A DNA stretch of 64,000 nucleotides from Micromonospora saelicesensis (GTDB taxonomy: Bacteria; Actinomycetota; Actinomycetes; Mycobacteriales; Micromonosporaceae). The notes below the pieces were generated by a model. The model made no database searches. It worked only from the letters and a program-made list of their open reading frames with translations, and was not told the DNA's origin. The DNA lies in the NCBI RefSeq assembly GCF_900091575.1, contig NZ_FMCR01000009.1:209994-273993 (forward strand). The letters are read 5' to 3'. Position 1 is the first letter of the stretch. Every line of letters begins with the position of its first letter. The position numbers and the translations under genes were made by a program. Positions 42,666-50,821 of the stretch are shown here, piece after piece.

Positions 42666-44039
42666 ATGAATCACAGAAGAGCCCTGCGAGCGGCGGTGAC
42701 CATCGCCGTTACCGGCGCCCTCGCCGCCGGCATGACGATGACGCTGACCTCCACGGCCAGCGCCGGTACGACCCTCCGGGCCTCGGCGGCCGAGAAGGGC
42801 CGTTACTTCGGCGCGGCCGTCGCGACGGGCAAGCTTTCCACCAGCGTGTACGCGACGATCCTGAACCGTGAGTTCAACAGTGTCGTGGCCGAGAACGAGA
42901 TGAAGTGGGACGCCACCGAGCCGCAGCAGGGTCGGTTCAGCTACACCGGCGGTGATCGGTTGGTCAGTCACGCGCAGGCCAATGGCATGAGCGTGCGGGG
43001 GCACGCGTTGCTGTGGCACCAGCAGCAGCCGGGCTGGGCGCAGGGCATGTCCGGTAGCGCGTTGCGCAACGCGGCCATCAACCACGTCACGCAGGTGGCG
43101 ACGCATTTCCGCGGGAAGATTCACTCCTGGGACGTGGTGAACGAGGCGTTCGCCGACGGTGGTAGCGGTGGGCGTCGGGACTCGAACCTGCAGCGCACCG
43201 GCAACGACTGGATCGAGGCGGCGTTCCGGGCGGCGCGGGCTGCGGATCCGGGTGCGAAGTTGTGTTACAACGACTACAACACCGACGGGATCAACGCGAA
43301 GTCGACGGGGATCTACAACATGGTGCGGGACTTCAAGTCCCGTGGCGTGCCGATCGACTGCGTGGGTTTCCAGTCGCACCTGGGCACCTCGCTGGCCAGT
43401 GACTACCAGGCCAACCTCCAGCGGTTCGCCGATCTCGGTGTGGATGTCCAGATCACCGAGCTGGACGTGATGACCGGCGGCAACCAGGCCAACATCTTCG
43501 GGGCTGTCACCCGCGCCTGCATGAACGTCTCGCGCTGCACCGGCATCACTGTGTGGGGTGTGCGGGACTGCGACTCGTGGCGTGGCTCGGACAACGCCCT
43601 GCTGTTCGACTGCAACGGCAACAAGAAGGCCGCGTACACCAACGTTCTGAACGCCCTCAACGCCGGCCCCGCCATCCCCACCGACCCGCCGACCGACCCG
43701 CCGACGGATCCGCCGACGGACCCGCCCACCACCCCGCCGCCGGGGACGGGTGGTTGCTCGGCGTCGGTGTCACTGAACTCGTGGACCGGTGGTTTCGTGG
43801 CCACCGTGAAGGTGACCGCCGGCTCCGCCGGCACGAGCGGGTGGAACGTCGGCGTCACCCTTGCCAGCGGTGCGAGTGTCACCAACACCTGGAGCGCGAC
43901 GGCCACCGGCTCGACCGGCGCGGTGCGGTTTGCCAACGTGGACTACAACGGCCGCCTCGGCGCGGGCCAGGTCACCGAGTTCGGTTTCCAGGGCACGGGC
44001 AGTGGGGCCGGCATCACGCCCACCTGCACCGCCTCCTGA
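42666..44039 (+). CDS. Secreted GH10 endo-beta-1,4-xylanase with CBM2
   Basis: This is a 457-residue enzyme that cuts the xylan backbone. A signal peptide ends near residue 33 (TASA-GT). The GH10 barrel spans about residues 40-335: GHALLWH, the acid/base Glu160 in WDVVNEAF and the nucleophile Glu265 in QITELDV. A linker of TDPP repeats (residues 336-362) joins it to a C-terminal CBM2 that binds cellulose (CSASVSLNSWTGGF, GWNVGVTL). A large terminator follows. Confidence 0.96.
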   Translation: MNHRRALRAAVTIAVTGALAAGMTMTLTSTASAGTTLRASAAEKGRYFGAAVATGKLSTSVYATILNREFNSVVAENEMKWDATEPQQGRFSYTGGDRLVSHAQANGMSVRGHALLWHQQQPGWAQGMSGSALRNAAINHVTQVATHFRGKIHSWDVVNEAFADGGSGGRRDSNLQRTGNDWIEAAFRAARAADPGAKLCYNDYNTDGINAKSTGIYNMVRDFKSRGVPIDCVGFQSHLGTSLASDYQANLQRFADLGVDVQITELDVMTGGNQANIFGAVTRACMNVSRCTGITVWGVRDCDSWRGSDNALLFDCNGNKKAAYTNVLNALNAGPAIPTDPPTDPPTDPPTDPPTTPPPGTGGCSASVSLNSWTGGFVATVKVTAGSAGTSGWNVGVTLASGASVTNTWSATATGSTGAVRFANVDYNGRLGAGQVTEFGFQGTGSGAGITPTCTAS

Positions 44040-44061
44040 GAACGACTGACTGACCGCACAG

Positions 44062-44109
44062 CGTCGGCCGGTGTGGGGGACCGATCCTGGTCCTCCACAC
44101 CGGCCGACG
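44062..44109. terminator. Long bidirectional hairpin terminator
   Basis: Arms of 21 bp (44062-44082 and 44089-44109, one G-T pair) with a 6-base loop lie between the convergent xylanase and GH81 genes. Confidence 0.85.
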
Positions 44110-44133
44110 TCGTCTCGCGTTCGAACCTGTCGA

Positions 44134-47001
44134 TCAGGAATACGGGAGCCGCAGCACCGACTGGTTGCCGATGCCCAGCGTGGTCGGGTTGTTGCCGATC
44201 GCCGACCAGACCTCCACCCGGACCGTGCCGTTGCTCAGCGCGCCCAACGTGCCGGTGGCCGAGGACAGGCCGGCGTTCTGGGTGTAGTGCTCGTAGCCGG
44301 TGACCGGGTCGGTGGCGAAGTAGCGCAGAGTCTCCACCCGCTCCCAACTGCCGTTGCCCGTGAGGTCGTAGGAGATCCGCACCTGCACGCCGTTGCCGAC
44401 CGCCGTCCCGGCGTCCACGAACAGGTCGAAGGTGGTCTGCCCGCCGGAGTAGGCGAGGTTGAGGCCGGTGGCCGTGAAGACCTGCGCGTTGGTGGGCGTA
44501 CCGTCGTGGTTTCCGTTGGCCGCCGCGACAGTCGTCGTGGCCGCGCCACCGGCGGCGCCCAACCCGCCTCCGGGCAGCAGGTACCGCGTCGGATTGCCCG
44601 TGGTCGGCGGCGGGGTGGTCGTCGGCGGGGGGTCCGTCGGCGTCGTCGGGGGAACACCGCCGGCCGCGTTGCCACCACTCCAGGTGTACGCCCCGGTGGT
44701 GGCCGTCTTGCCGGCTCCCACGGCGAGCGTGGTGCCGTTGGAGAACGTCACAGTGATCGGCGTCGCCGTCGGGTTCGACGCCACGTAGGTGCGCGCCCCG
44801 TTGCGCGAGAAGACCGCCGACAGCGGATGGTTGCCGGTCACCGTCGTGTCCACATTGCCGAGGGCGGCGAGGTTACGGATCCAGTGGAACGTGTGCGCCC
44901 GGCTCTCGCCCTCCTCCGGGGTGTAGCCCGGGTTCGCGCGGAGGTTCGCCAGCGCCGCGTCGGGGTCGCCGAGGGCCTGGAACTGCCAGAGGATGTCCTG
45001 CCACACCGTCGGTTGTCCGCCGTTGTTGCGGACGAGTTCGGCGTAGTTGGTCCGCACGTACGCCGGGTTGTTGCCCAGGTAGAGGTGACCGCCGGTGACC
45101 GGGAGCAGGTTGATGCCCTGGATCATCTCCGGCTCGCCGCTGAACCAGGTGGCGTACGCGCCGCCGTCACCCCAGACCATGCCGACCGTGGAGTGCCCGA
45201 ACGCGGCGGGGAAGTTCTGGTCGCTGACGTCGAACCAGTACTCCTGGATGGCGGCGGCCTGGGTGGTGTAGAGGAAGACGCCGGCGTCGCGGATGGCGGT
45301 GTTACCCGTCGTCTGCCCCCACTGGATCAGGGCGCTCGCGAAGTTCATCCCCTCCGACGAGGACTCCTGGTTGTTGCCGGAGCCGAAGGAGCCGTGCCCG
45401 GACGCCCAGTCGTGCCCGGCGTAGATGTCGAAGTCGCGCAGGTACGGGAACTGGGTGTCGCCGCGGCGGTAGTTGTTGGCGTCGCGGATCAGCAGGTCGA
45501 CCATGCCGCCGTAGCGGCTGGTGGCCGCCCAGGCCGGGTCGAACTTCGCCAGGGTCGCGGCAGCGGCGATGTAGTAGCCGTAGTGGAAGTGGTGGTCGTT
45601 GAGCTCCTGGTCGGACCCGTACGACGCCGGGTAGCCGATCAGGGTGCCCCAGTTGTTGTCGTAGTAGAAGACCCGGCTGGTCTTGCCGCTGGACGCGGTG
45701 AACCAGTCGGTGAGCGTGCTACGGATCGCGTTCAGCGCGCTGTCGCGCGTCGTGGTGTCGTTGACCTGGTCGGCGATCTCGGCGATCCGAGCGGCCCGGC
45801 CGAGCCCCTTGCCGGTCCAGTAGGTGTCGTTGCCGCGTTGGTCCATCGGGTTGGCGCGGGTGGCGGCCAGGTGCCCGGTGAGCGTCGACAGGTCACCACC
45901 GCTGCCGTCGCCGACGGCCGGCAGCTCCGGCAGGATGCCCTGGAACTTCATGGCGGTGCGGAACTGGTTGACGCCGGTGAGCACCTTCATCCGGCCGCGC
46001 GCCGACGGGTAGGTCGGCGTGATCGCTGTGGAACCGCTCAGTGACTTCCACTGGTGCGGGTAGAGACTGACCACGGTCTGCGTGGCGGTGCCCTCCCGGG
46101 CGGTAGTGGTGAACGCGTACGTGGTGGTCAGGCCGCTGGTCGCGGGGTTGTAGGCGTACGAGACCTGGGTGCCGGTCACGTGGGCGTGCGCGTACTGACC
46201 GTAGGTCGCGGCCAGCGCGGCGCGCTCCGTCGCGCTGGACGTCGGCGGCAGCAGCGCGACGGAGAAGTAACCCCGACCGGCCAGGGTGGACGAGATCCGG
46301 CCGGACGCCACGGTCCAGCTGGCGCCGCTGGGCGCGAACCCGACGTAGTCGTGGCCGTTGACCCGGAAGCCGATGGTGGCGCCGCTGTTGGACCAGACGT
46401 CCGGGGTGCCGGCGGTGCTGATCTGCGCGTTCCCCCCGGTGGTCTGGAAGTACGCGAAGGGCAGACCGTGGCCGATGGTCGCGCGCATGGTGCGCGTGCC
46501 GTCGCTCCAGTGCGGGCTGACCGTCCAGTCCGTCCAGCCGTCGACCTTCACCAGGGGTGCGGCGAGCCCGGCCACACCGACCCGGATGTCCTGCACGTAC
46601 GGGTAGTGGAACTCGCCGACACCGGTGGCGGTGCCGCTGATGGCGGGCGTTGAGTTGGCGGAGAAGCCGAGCCCGTCACCGAAGGTGTCGTACGAGATCG
46701 GGTGGGCGTGCAACGGCTCACTGAACGAGCAGTCGGTGCGCTTCCACAGCAGCGAGGACCACCAGTCGTTGGTGGGGATCGGCCCGGCGGGCGCGTTGGC
46801 GGTGGCGAACTGCCGGGGGTTGCTGGACATCGCGCCGCAGCCGCTCGGGAGCGGGCCGACCGGGGTGGTGGTGTAGCTGCCGGCGCCGACGGGTGCGGCT
46901 TCGGCCGCGCGGGTGACGGGGATGGCGAGGCCGCCGACGACCAGGGCCAGCGCGGTGGCGGCGGCCAGGGCCCATCGGCGGTGGGGGACGGGAGGTTTCA
47001 T
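44134..47001 (-). CDS. Secreted GH81 endo-beta-1,3-glucanase with C-terminal glucan-binding module
   Basis: This 955-residue enzyme hydrolyses beta-1,3-glucan such as fungal or algal wall material. A signal peptide (ALALVVGGLAIPVTRAAEA) precedes the GH81 domain (about residues 40-770); NDHHFHYGYYI holds the catalytic aspartate motif and GNNQESSSEGMN the conserved glutamates. A Thr/Pro linker near residues 805-830 leads to a C-terminal module of about 125 residues (TRYLLPGGGLGAAGG, TTFDLFVDAG) resembling CBM56, a beta-1,3-glucan binder. A perfect 16-bp palindrome upstream marks its own regulator. Confidence 0.9.
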   Translation of the reverse strand: MKPPVPHRRWALAAATALALVVGGLAIPVTRAAEAAPVGAGSYTTTPVGPLPSGCGAMSSNPRQFATANAPAGPIPTNDWWSSLLWKRTDCSFSEPLHAHPISYDTFGDGLGFSANSTPAISGTATGVGEFHYPYVQDIRVGVAGLAAPLVKVDGWTDWTVSPHWSDGTRTMRATIGHGLPFAYFQTTGGNAQISTAGTPDVWSNSGATIGFRVNGHDYVGFAPSGASWTVASGRISSTLAGRGYFSVALLPPTSSATERAALAATYGQYAHAHVTGTQVSYAYNPATSGLTTTYAFTTTAREGTATQTVVSLYPHQWKSLSGSTAITPTYPSARGRMKVLTGVNQFRTAMKFQGILPELPAVGDGSGGDLSTLTGHLAATRANPMDQRGNDTYWTGKGLGRAARIAEIADQVNDTTTRDSALNAIRSTLTDWFTASSGKTSRVFYYDNNWGTLIGYPASYGSDQELNDHHFHYGYYIAAAATLAKFDPAWAATSRYGGMVDLLIRDANNYRRGDTQFPYLRDFDIYAGHDWASGHGSFGSGNNQESSSEGMNFASALIQWGQTTGNTAIRDAGVFLYTTQAAAIQEYWFDVSDQNFPAAFGHSTVGMVWGDGGAYATWFSGEPEMIQGINLLPVTGGHLYLGNNPAYVRTNYAELVRNNGGQPTVWQDILWQFQALGDPDAALANLRANPGYTPEEGESRAHTFHWIRNLAALGNVDTTVTGNHPLSAVFSRNGARTYVASNPTATPITVTFSNGTTLAVGAGKTATTGAYTWSGGNAAGGVPPTTPTDPPPTTTPPPTTGNPTRYLLPGGGLGAAGGAATTTVAAANGNHDGTPTNAQVFTATGLNLAYSGGQTTFDLFVDAGTAVGNGVQVRISYDLTGNGSWERVETLRYFATDPVTGYEHYTQNAGLSSATGTLGALSNGTVRVEVWSAIGNNPTTLGIGNQSVLRLPYS

Positions 47002-47079
47002 CGTGCCTCCATCGCGCGCGCCGGGTGCGGCCCTTGCCGGGTCCAGCGCTTTGCGTCTGAATTGGGGGGAAGGTCAGGT

Positions 47080-47095
47080 GAGAGAGCGCTCTCTC
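47080..47095. promoter_or_regulatory. Perfect palindromic operator upstream of GH81
   Basis: GAGAGAGCGCTCTCTC is a perfect 16-bp palindrome 79 bases before the GH81 start. The AGCGCT core is LacI-like, but the flanks differ from the arabinoxylan operators, so another repressor is likely. Confidence 0.68.
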
Positions 47096-47158
47096 GGCCA
47101 CGGTAATGGAGTACCGAGATCCCCGTCAATGTGTCCAACGCGTTGCGTGCTGATGTCG

Positions 47159-47557
47159 CTATTTGCCGGCGCCCGCACGGTCGCCCAGCGGTTCGCCCTC
47201 TCGGTCGTTCACCAGTGCGTCCGGCACGCGCATCCGCCACGCGTCGGTCACCAGCTCGGTCAACCGGTCCAGGTCGACCGCCGCCAGACGCAGCAACACC
47301 AGGGGCAGGCCGTCGTAACCGGGTGCGGTGAAGAAGACCTCGGGCTCCCCGAGCAGGAGAGCCTGCTTCTCGGCCTCGTCGCCGACGAACAGCACCGCGA
47401 TGTCGAGCCGGATCACCCGAGGCTTGCCCGGTGTCCGCTCCGGATAGGACCAGACGAAGCCCTTGTCGGCCACCCGGAAGTCGAAGCCGTCACTGGGGTT
47501 CTCCACCGTGTGCGGCAGGGCCAGCGCCACCCGGCGTACGTCGTCCGCGTCAGCCAC
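47159..47557 (-). CDS. MmcQ/YjbR family DNA-binding-like protein
   Basis: This 132-residue protein matches the MmcQ/YjbR fold: DADDVRRVALALPHTVEN, FRVADKGFVW and the C-terminal LTELVTDAWRMRVPDAL. Members bear a CyaY-like or double-wing fold; their function is not firmly known. GTG 47557 has a GAGGGGG site and gives the usual length; the longer upstream reading adds a cysteine/proline-rich stretch that looks non-coding. Confidence 0.82.
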   Translation of the reverse strand: MADADDVRRVALALPHTVENPSDGFDFRVADKGFVWSYPERTPGKPRVIRLDIAVLFVGDEAEKQALLLGEPEVFFTAPGYDGLPLVLLRLAAVDLDRLTELVTDAWRMRVPDALVNDREGEPLGDRAGAGK

Positions 47558-47597
47558 CGAACCCCCTCGCACCCCGCACCGTCCGCATGGGCCGAGA

Positions 47598-48293
47598 TTA
47601 CGCGGTGGACAGCTCGATGGCCGTAGCGCCGACGATCGCCCGTTCGCCGTTCTCCTGGACATAGCCGACCACGCTGGCGCTTCCCGGATCGAGACCAGGT
47701 GGTGTCGCCAACTCCACCTGCCCCCGCTCGGCGTCCAGGCCCACCGACCGGAAGGCGCGTACGACGTTGTCCTGCCGCAGCGTCCGCCCGGCGTTCTCGC
47801 CCCGGGCGATCTCGCTGGTCAGATCCCGTTCCACGACCGCCATCTGCAACACCGCGCGATCCGGCGGCTGTTCGGTCCGGTAGTCCACCATCACCCGGTC
47901 ATTGCCCAGGTTGGTAATGGAGAGCGCCAGTGGTGTGGTGGCGGTCGAGGCCACGGCGGACATGATCGCGGCGGCCGCCCGGCGGCGATCGGAACCGACG
48001 AACTCGACGGTGCCGTTGACGACCATCTGCGGGGTGTACAGGCCCCGGGTGCCGAACGCGCGGGCGTACGCCTCCTGGCGCGCGGTGTACGCCGCGTCCG
48101 CGAACTGGTCCGGCCACCCCAGGTCGTCCCAGTAGTCGACGTGGAACCCGAGGGTGAAGACGTTCTGTCCCCGTTCCCGTGCGTCGCGCTCGATCTCGCT
48201 CAGCAACTCCTCCGCGGGAGGGCAACTGTTGCAGCCCTGGGACGTGAACATCTCGACGACGGCGAAGCCGCCGTCCGTCGATGGGTTCGTCAT
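47598..48293 (-). CDS. DUF1223 family thioredoxin-like protein
   Basis: This 231-residue protein has a thioredoxin-like fold with MFTSQGCNSCPPAEELL at the usual active-site place (a CxxC pair), then FHVDYWDDLGW and YTPQMVVNG with the cis-proline region. DUF1223 proteins are mostly exported in proteobacteria, but no signal peptide is seen here. Function unknown. Confidence 0.85.
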   Translation of the reverse strand: MTNPSTDGGFAVVEMFTSQGCNSCPPAEELLSEIERDARERGQNVFTLGFHVDYWDDLGWPDQFADAAYTARQEAYARAFGTRGLYTPQMVVNGTVEFVGSDRRRAAAAIMSAVASTATTPLALSITNLGNDRVMVDYRTEQPPDRAVLQMAVVERDLTSEIARGENAGRTLRQDNVVRAFRSVGLDAERGQVELATPPGLDPGSASVVGYVQENGERAIVGATAIELSTA

Positions 48294-48451
48294 GGTGGCG
48301 TGTCTCCTCCCACGTTGGTGCCCGGCGGTGGTGCGTCTCCCGGCGCCCGGCGGCGTTGCGTTTCCCGTTTCGGCCGGGACAATGCGCGTGGGGTCGCGTC
48401 CCCTGCCGGCCTCGCAGTTAGCGCCGCAGGGCCGGGTGGTTGGATGGTCGG

Positions 48452-48754
48452 GTGCAGTTCACCGTGACAGACGCGCCGGCGCGGGAGCGTTTCGAGGCGC
48501 GCGACGAGGCGGGCGCGGTCGTCGGGTTCGTCACCTACCAGCTGACCGGCTCGATCATCGCCTACACCCACACCGAGGTCGATCCGGCGTACGAGGGCAA
48601 GGGCGTCGGGTCGACGCTGGCGCGGGCCGTGCTGGACGACGCGCGGAGCAAGGGCCGGACCGTCGTGCCGATCTGCCCGTTCATCGCCGACTGGGTGGTC
48701 AAGCACCCGGAGTACGAGAGCATCGTGGTCCGGTCCACCCGCAAGATCAAATAA
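48452..48754 (+). CDS. Small GNAT-like (YidJ/Gtn) acetyltransferase
   Basis: This 100-residue protein fits the minimal GNAT family: TEVDPAYEGKGVGSTLARAVLDDAR contains the acetyl-CoA pyrophosphate loop, and CPFIADWVVKHPEY is the C-terminal signature. GTG 48452 is chosen. The substrate is unknown. Confidence 0.87.
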   Translation: MQFTVTDAPARERFEARDEAGAVVGFVTYQLTGSIIAYTHTEVDPAYEGKGVGSTLARAVLDDARSKGRTVVPICPFIADWVVKHPEYESIVVRSTRKIK

Positions 48755-48776
48755 TCGCGCTTCCGGTCGGGTGGTG

Positions 48777-49367
48777 TCAGGCGTCCGGTAGGAGCTTGGC
48801 GGCGAGGGTGCGGGCCGTGGCGGTCAGGGTGTCGATGTCCAGCCCCGTCCGCCCCATGAACACCAGGCCCTGCTGTGCGGCGAGCAGCGCGCGCGCCGTC
48901 TCGACCGGGTCGACGTCGCGCGGCAGGTCGCCCTCGTCCTGGGCCCGCCCAACGCTCTGGGCGACCAGGGCAGTCGTCGCCTCGTAGGTGCGCCGCGCCT
49001 CGGCGAGGACGTCCGGGTCGCTGGTGGCGAGTTCGTACGTGCTGTTGGCCATGAGGCAGCCGCGCCGGGCGGCAGCACCACCTGGGTCGTTCACCGGCGC
49101 CATGACGAACGCGCGCAGCGCGTCCAGGGCGCGGGGAGCGGAGGTGAGCATCTCGCGCAGGTAGCCGCCGCTGGTGTCGGTGTATTCCCGCAGCGCCTTC
49201 AGGAACAGCCGGTGTTTGTCGCCGAAGGCGCCGTAGAGGCTGCCCTTGCCCAGCCCGCTGACGCGTACCAGGTCCTCCAGTGAGGTCGCCGCGTAGCCGG
49301 CGTCCCAGAACTGGTCCCGGACGGCGCGGATCACCTGCTCCTCGTCGAACTGCCGTGGCCTGGCCAT
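48777..49367 (-). CDS. TetR family transcriptional regulator
   Basis: This 196-residue repressor-type protein has an N-terminal helix-turn-helix (RAVRDQFWDAGYAATSLEDL, then GLGKGSLYGAFGDKHRLF). The ligand domain has a conserved RRGCLMANS segment of the NemR/AcuR-like subgroup. ATG 49367 gives the family N-terminus ARPRQFDEE. The operator and the collapsed SDR gene upstream suggest it once controlled that dehydrogenase. Confidence 0.92.
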   Translation of the reverse strand: MARPRQFDEEQVIRAVRDQFWDAGYAATSLEDLVRVSGLGKGSLYGAFGDKHRLFLKALREYTDTSGGYLREMLTSAPRALDALRAFVMAPVNDPGGAAARRGCLMANSTYELATSDPDVLAEARRTYEATTALVAQSVGRAQDEGDLPRDVDPVETARALLAAQQGLVFMGRTGLDIDTLTATARTLAAKLLPDA

Positions 49368-49386
49368 CTGACCAGCGTAGCAATTG

Positions 49387-49402
49387 TTGACCGCACGGTC
49401 CA
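49387..49402. promoter_or_regulatory. Palindromic TetR-type operator
   Basis: TTGACCGCACGGTCCA contains the inverted repeat GACCG-CA-CGGTC. This form is common for NemR-like TetR regulators. It lies 20 bases upstream of the TetR start, between it and the divergent SDR remnant, with a TAGGGT -10 at 49410-49415 on the plus strand. Confidence 0.6.
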
Positions 49403-49441
49403 TCAAACGTAGGGTGGACCGATCAGGTCACCGGGGGACCA

Positions 49442-49594
49442 ACGCGTGACACCGCCTCTCGCAGGCGGGTCGCCCTTGTCACCGGCGGTTCCGGCGGTCT
49501 CGGCGCCGCCACGGCCATCGCGTTCCTGAGCAGCCCTGCGGCCTCGTACATCACCGGCGCCGTGCTTGACTCCAACGGCGGACACACCGCCTGA
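49442..49594 (+). pseudogene. Short-chain dehydrogenase remnant with internal deletion
   Basis: In one frame the sequence reads RVALVTGGSGGLGAATA, the N-terminal NAD-binding motif of an SDR, directly followed by IAFLSSPAASYITGAVLDSNGG, the C-terminal end of the same family, then a stop. About 200 residues in between, including the catalytic Ser-Tyr-Lys, are missing, and no start codon is found in frame. It is the scar of an in-frame deletion in a gene that was probably divergent from and regulated by the TetR gene. Confidence 0.8.
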
Positions 49595-49631
49595 GCCCCG
49601 CCCTCCGCAGCCCCGTCGGGAGACCACCACG

Positions 49632-50348
49632 ATGACAGCCTCCACCTTCCGTGCCCTGCACCACGACCGCGCCGCCGGTGACCCGCTCGTTCTGCCGGGC
49701 CCCTGGGACGCGGCCAGCGCCCGGGTGCTGGCCGACGCCGGCTATCCGGCGCTCGCGACCCCGAGCGCTGGTGTCGCCGCCTCGCTCGGTTACGAGGACG
49801 GCGCGACCCCGCCGGACGAGATGTTCGCGGCGGTCGCGCGCATCGTCCGCGCCGTGTCCGTTCCGGTGTCCGCCGACGTCGAGGGCGGTTACGGCCTGGC
49901 CCCCCGCGAGCTGGTCGGACGGCTGTTGGAGTCCGGCGCTGTCGGCTGCAACCTGGAGGACTCGGAGGGGGACGCCACCCTCAAGGACCCCCGGCGGCAC
50001 GCCGACTGGCTGGCCGAGGTGCGCGCGGAGGCGGGCGACGCTCTCTTCATCAACGCCCGCGTCGACACCTTCCTGGTCGGAACGGGTGACCCGGCCGACG
50101 CGGTGGAACGCGCCCGCCTGTACGTGGCTGCCGGCGCCGACTGCGTCTACCCGATCCTGGCACCGCCGCAGGTGCTCCCGCAGTTGCGGGAGGGCATCTC
50201 CGGGCCGATCAACATGGCCGCCGGACCGGACCGGCAATCCGTGGCCGAGCTGGGCCGGCAGGGCGCCACACGCATCACCTTCGGTCCAGGGATGCAGCGG
50301 TACGCGATGGCGTCGATCGGCGACCTCGCGGCCGAGCTGCGCGCCTGA
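49632..50348 (+). CDS. Isocitrate lyase/PEP mutase family protein
   Basis: This 238-residue TIM-barrel enzyme shows LPGPWDAASARVLADAGYPALATPSAGVA, VSADVEGGYG with metal-binding acids and GCNLEDSEG. The family cleaves or forms C-C or C-P bonds (PEP mutase, oxaloacetate hydrolase, 2-methylisocitrate lyase). The KKCGH-type loop cysteine of isocitrate lyases is absent, so the reaction is uncertain. The ATG follows GGGAG. Confidence 0.88.
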   Translation: MTASTFRALHHDRAAGDPLVLPGPWDAASARVLADAGYPALATPSAGVAASLGYEDGATPPDEMFAAVARIVRAVSVPVSADVEGGYGLAPRELVGRLLESGAVGCNLEDSEGDATLKDPRRHADWLAEVRAEAGDALFINARVDTFLVGTGDPADAVERARLYVAAGADCVYPILAPPQVLPQLREGISGPINMAAGPDRQSVAELGRQGATRITFGPGMQRYAMASIGDLAAELRA

Positions 50349-50436
50349 CCCTGGACGTCACCCCGCGCGGCGGCCGCTCGGGCCCAGTCGCCGACGGCCC
50401 AGGCCCAGCGGCGCGGCCGGCCACGGGCCTCCGCCG

Positions 50437-50514
50437 CAAGATCGCGCAACATCGTGGATGTAGTGGCATCCGCCGCGCCCGACACCACTACATCCAGGTT
50501 CGAGCACGATCTTG
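50437..50514. repeat. Imperfect 31-bp inverted repeat (REP-like)
   Basis: Arms 50437-50467 and 50484-50514 match in 24 of 31 positions, with perfect outer CAAGATCG and inner TGGATGTAGTGG blocks. The form resembles extragenic palindromes that I recall as frequent in Micromonospora genomes. Confidence 0.65.
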
Positions 50515-50548
50515 GGGGAGGTGCGCCGGCTTGGGGGAGGTGCGCCGG
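50511..50548 (+). repeat. Tandem duplication of 19 bp
   Basis: CTTGGGGGAGGTGCGCCGG occurs twice in a row (50511-50529 and 50530-50548), starting inside the right arm of the preceding inverted repeat. Confidence 0.9.
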
Positions 50549-50643
50549 TCTCCGTGCGCGACCGCCGTCCGCCGTGCACGAACCGCCGTGCGCCGGGCGC
50601 CGGTCGCTCTGCGGCGAGGCCGGGGGTATGCGGCCGCTCACCA

Positions 50644-50726
50644 GGGTGATCGACTCGGGTTTCTGGAAGTCGGGGTGTCCGGGTCGGGTGGATCGCGCGG
50701 TTTTCTGAATGCCGAGTCGATCACCC
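50644..50726. repeat. Second extragenic inverted repeat, 15-bp perfect arms
   Basis: GGGTGATCGACTCGG (50644-50658) and its exact complement (50712-50726) flank a 53-base loop. It is unrelated in sequence to the repeat at 50437 and is probably another dispersed extragenic element. Together these repeats fill the 470-bp gap between 50349 and 50821, in which I see no gene. Confidence 0.7.
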
Positions 50727-50766
50727 GGCGCGGTAGACGTCGGGGGAGTTTTCGGCACCTACGACC

Positions 50767-50809
50767 GAGCCCCCGGCGTGCCGTCGCGGTGGACGGCTGC
50801 CGGGGGCTC
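50767..50809 (-). terminator. Hairpin terminator after the HhH gene
   Basis: Stem GAGCCCCCGGC (50767-50777) with 50799-50809, extended with a bulge by CCGTC/GACGG, lies just past the stop of the minus-strand gene at 50822. Confidence 0.7.
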
Positions 50810-50821
50810 GAGTGCAGGCGG

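Noticed and set aside
43674..43740. Short tandem repeats that might suggest a CRISPR or microsatellite
   Set aside because: They encode the TDPP linker between the GH10 and CBM2 domains of the xylanase, a usual feature.
49403..49645. Minus-strand open frame of 80 codons across the SDR remnant
   Set aside because: Gly/Arg-rich composition with no motif, while the plus strand reads as both ends of an SDR.
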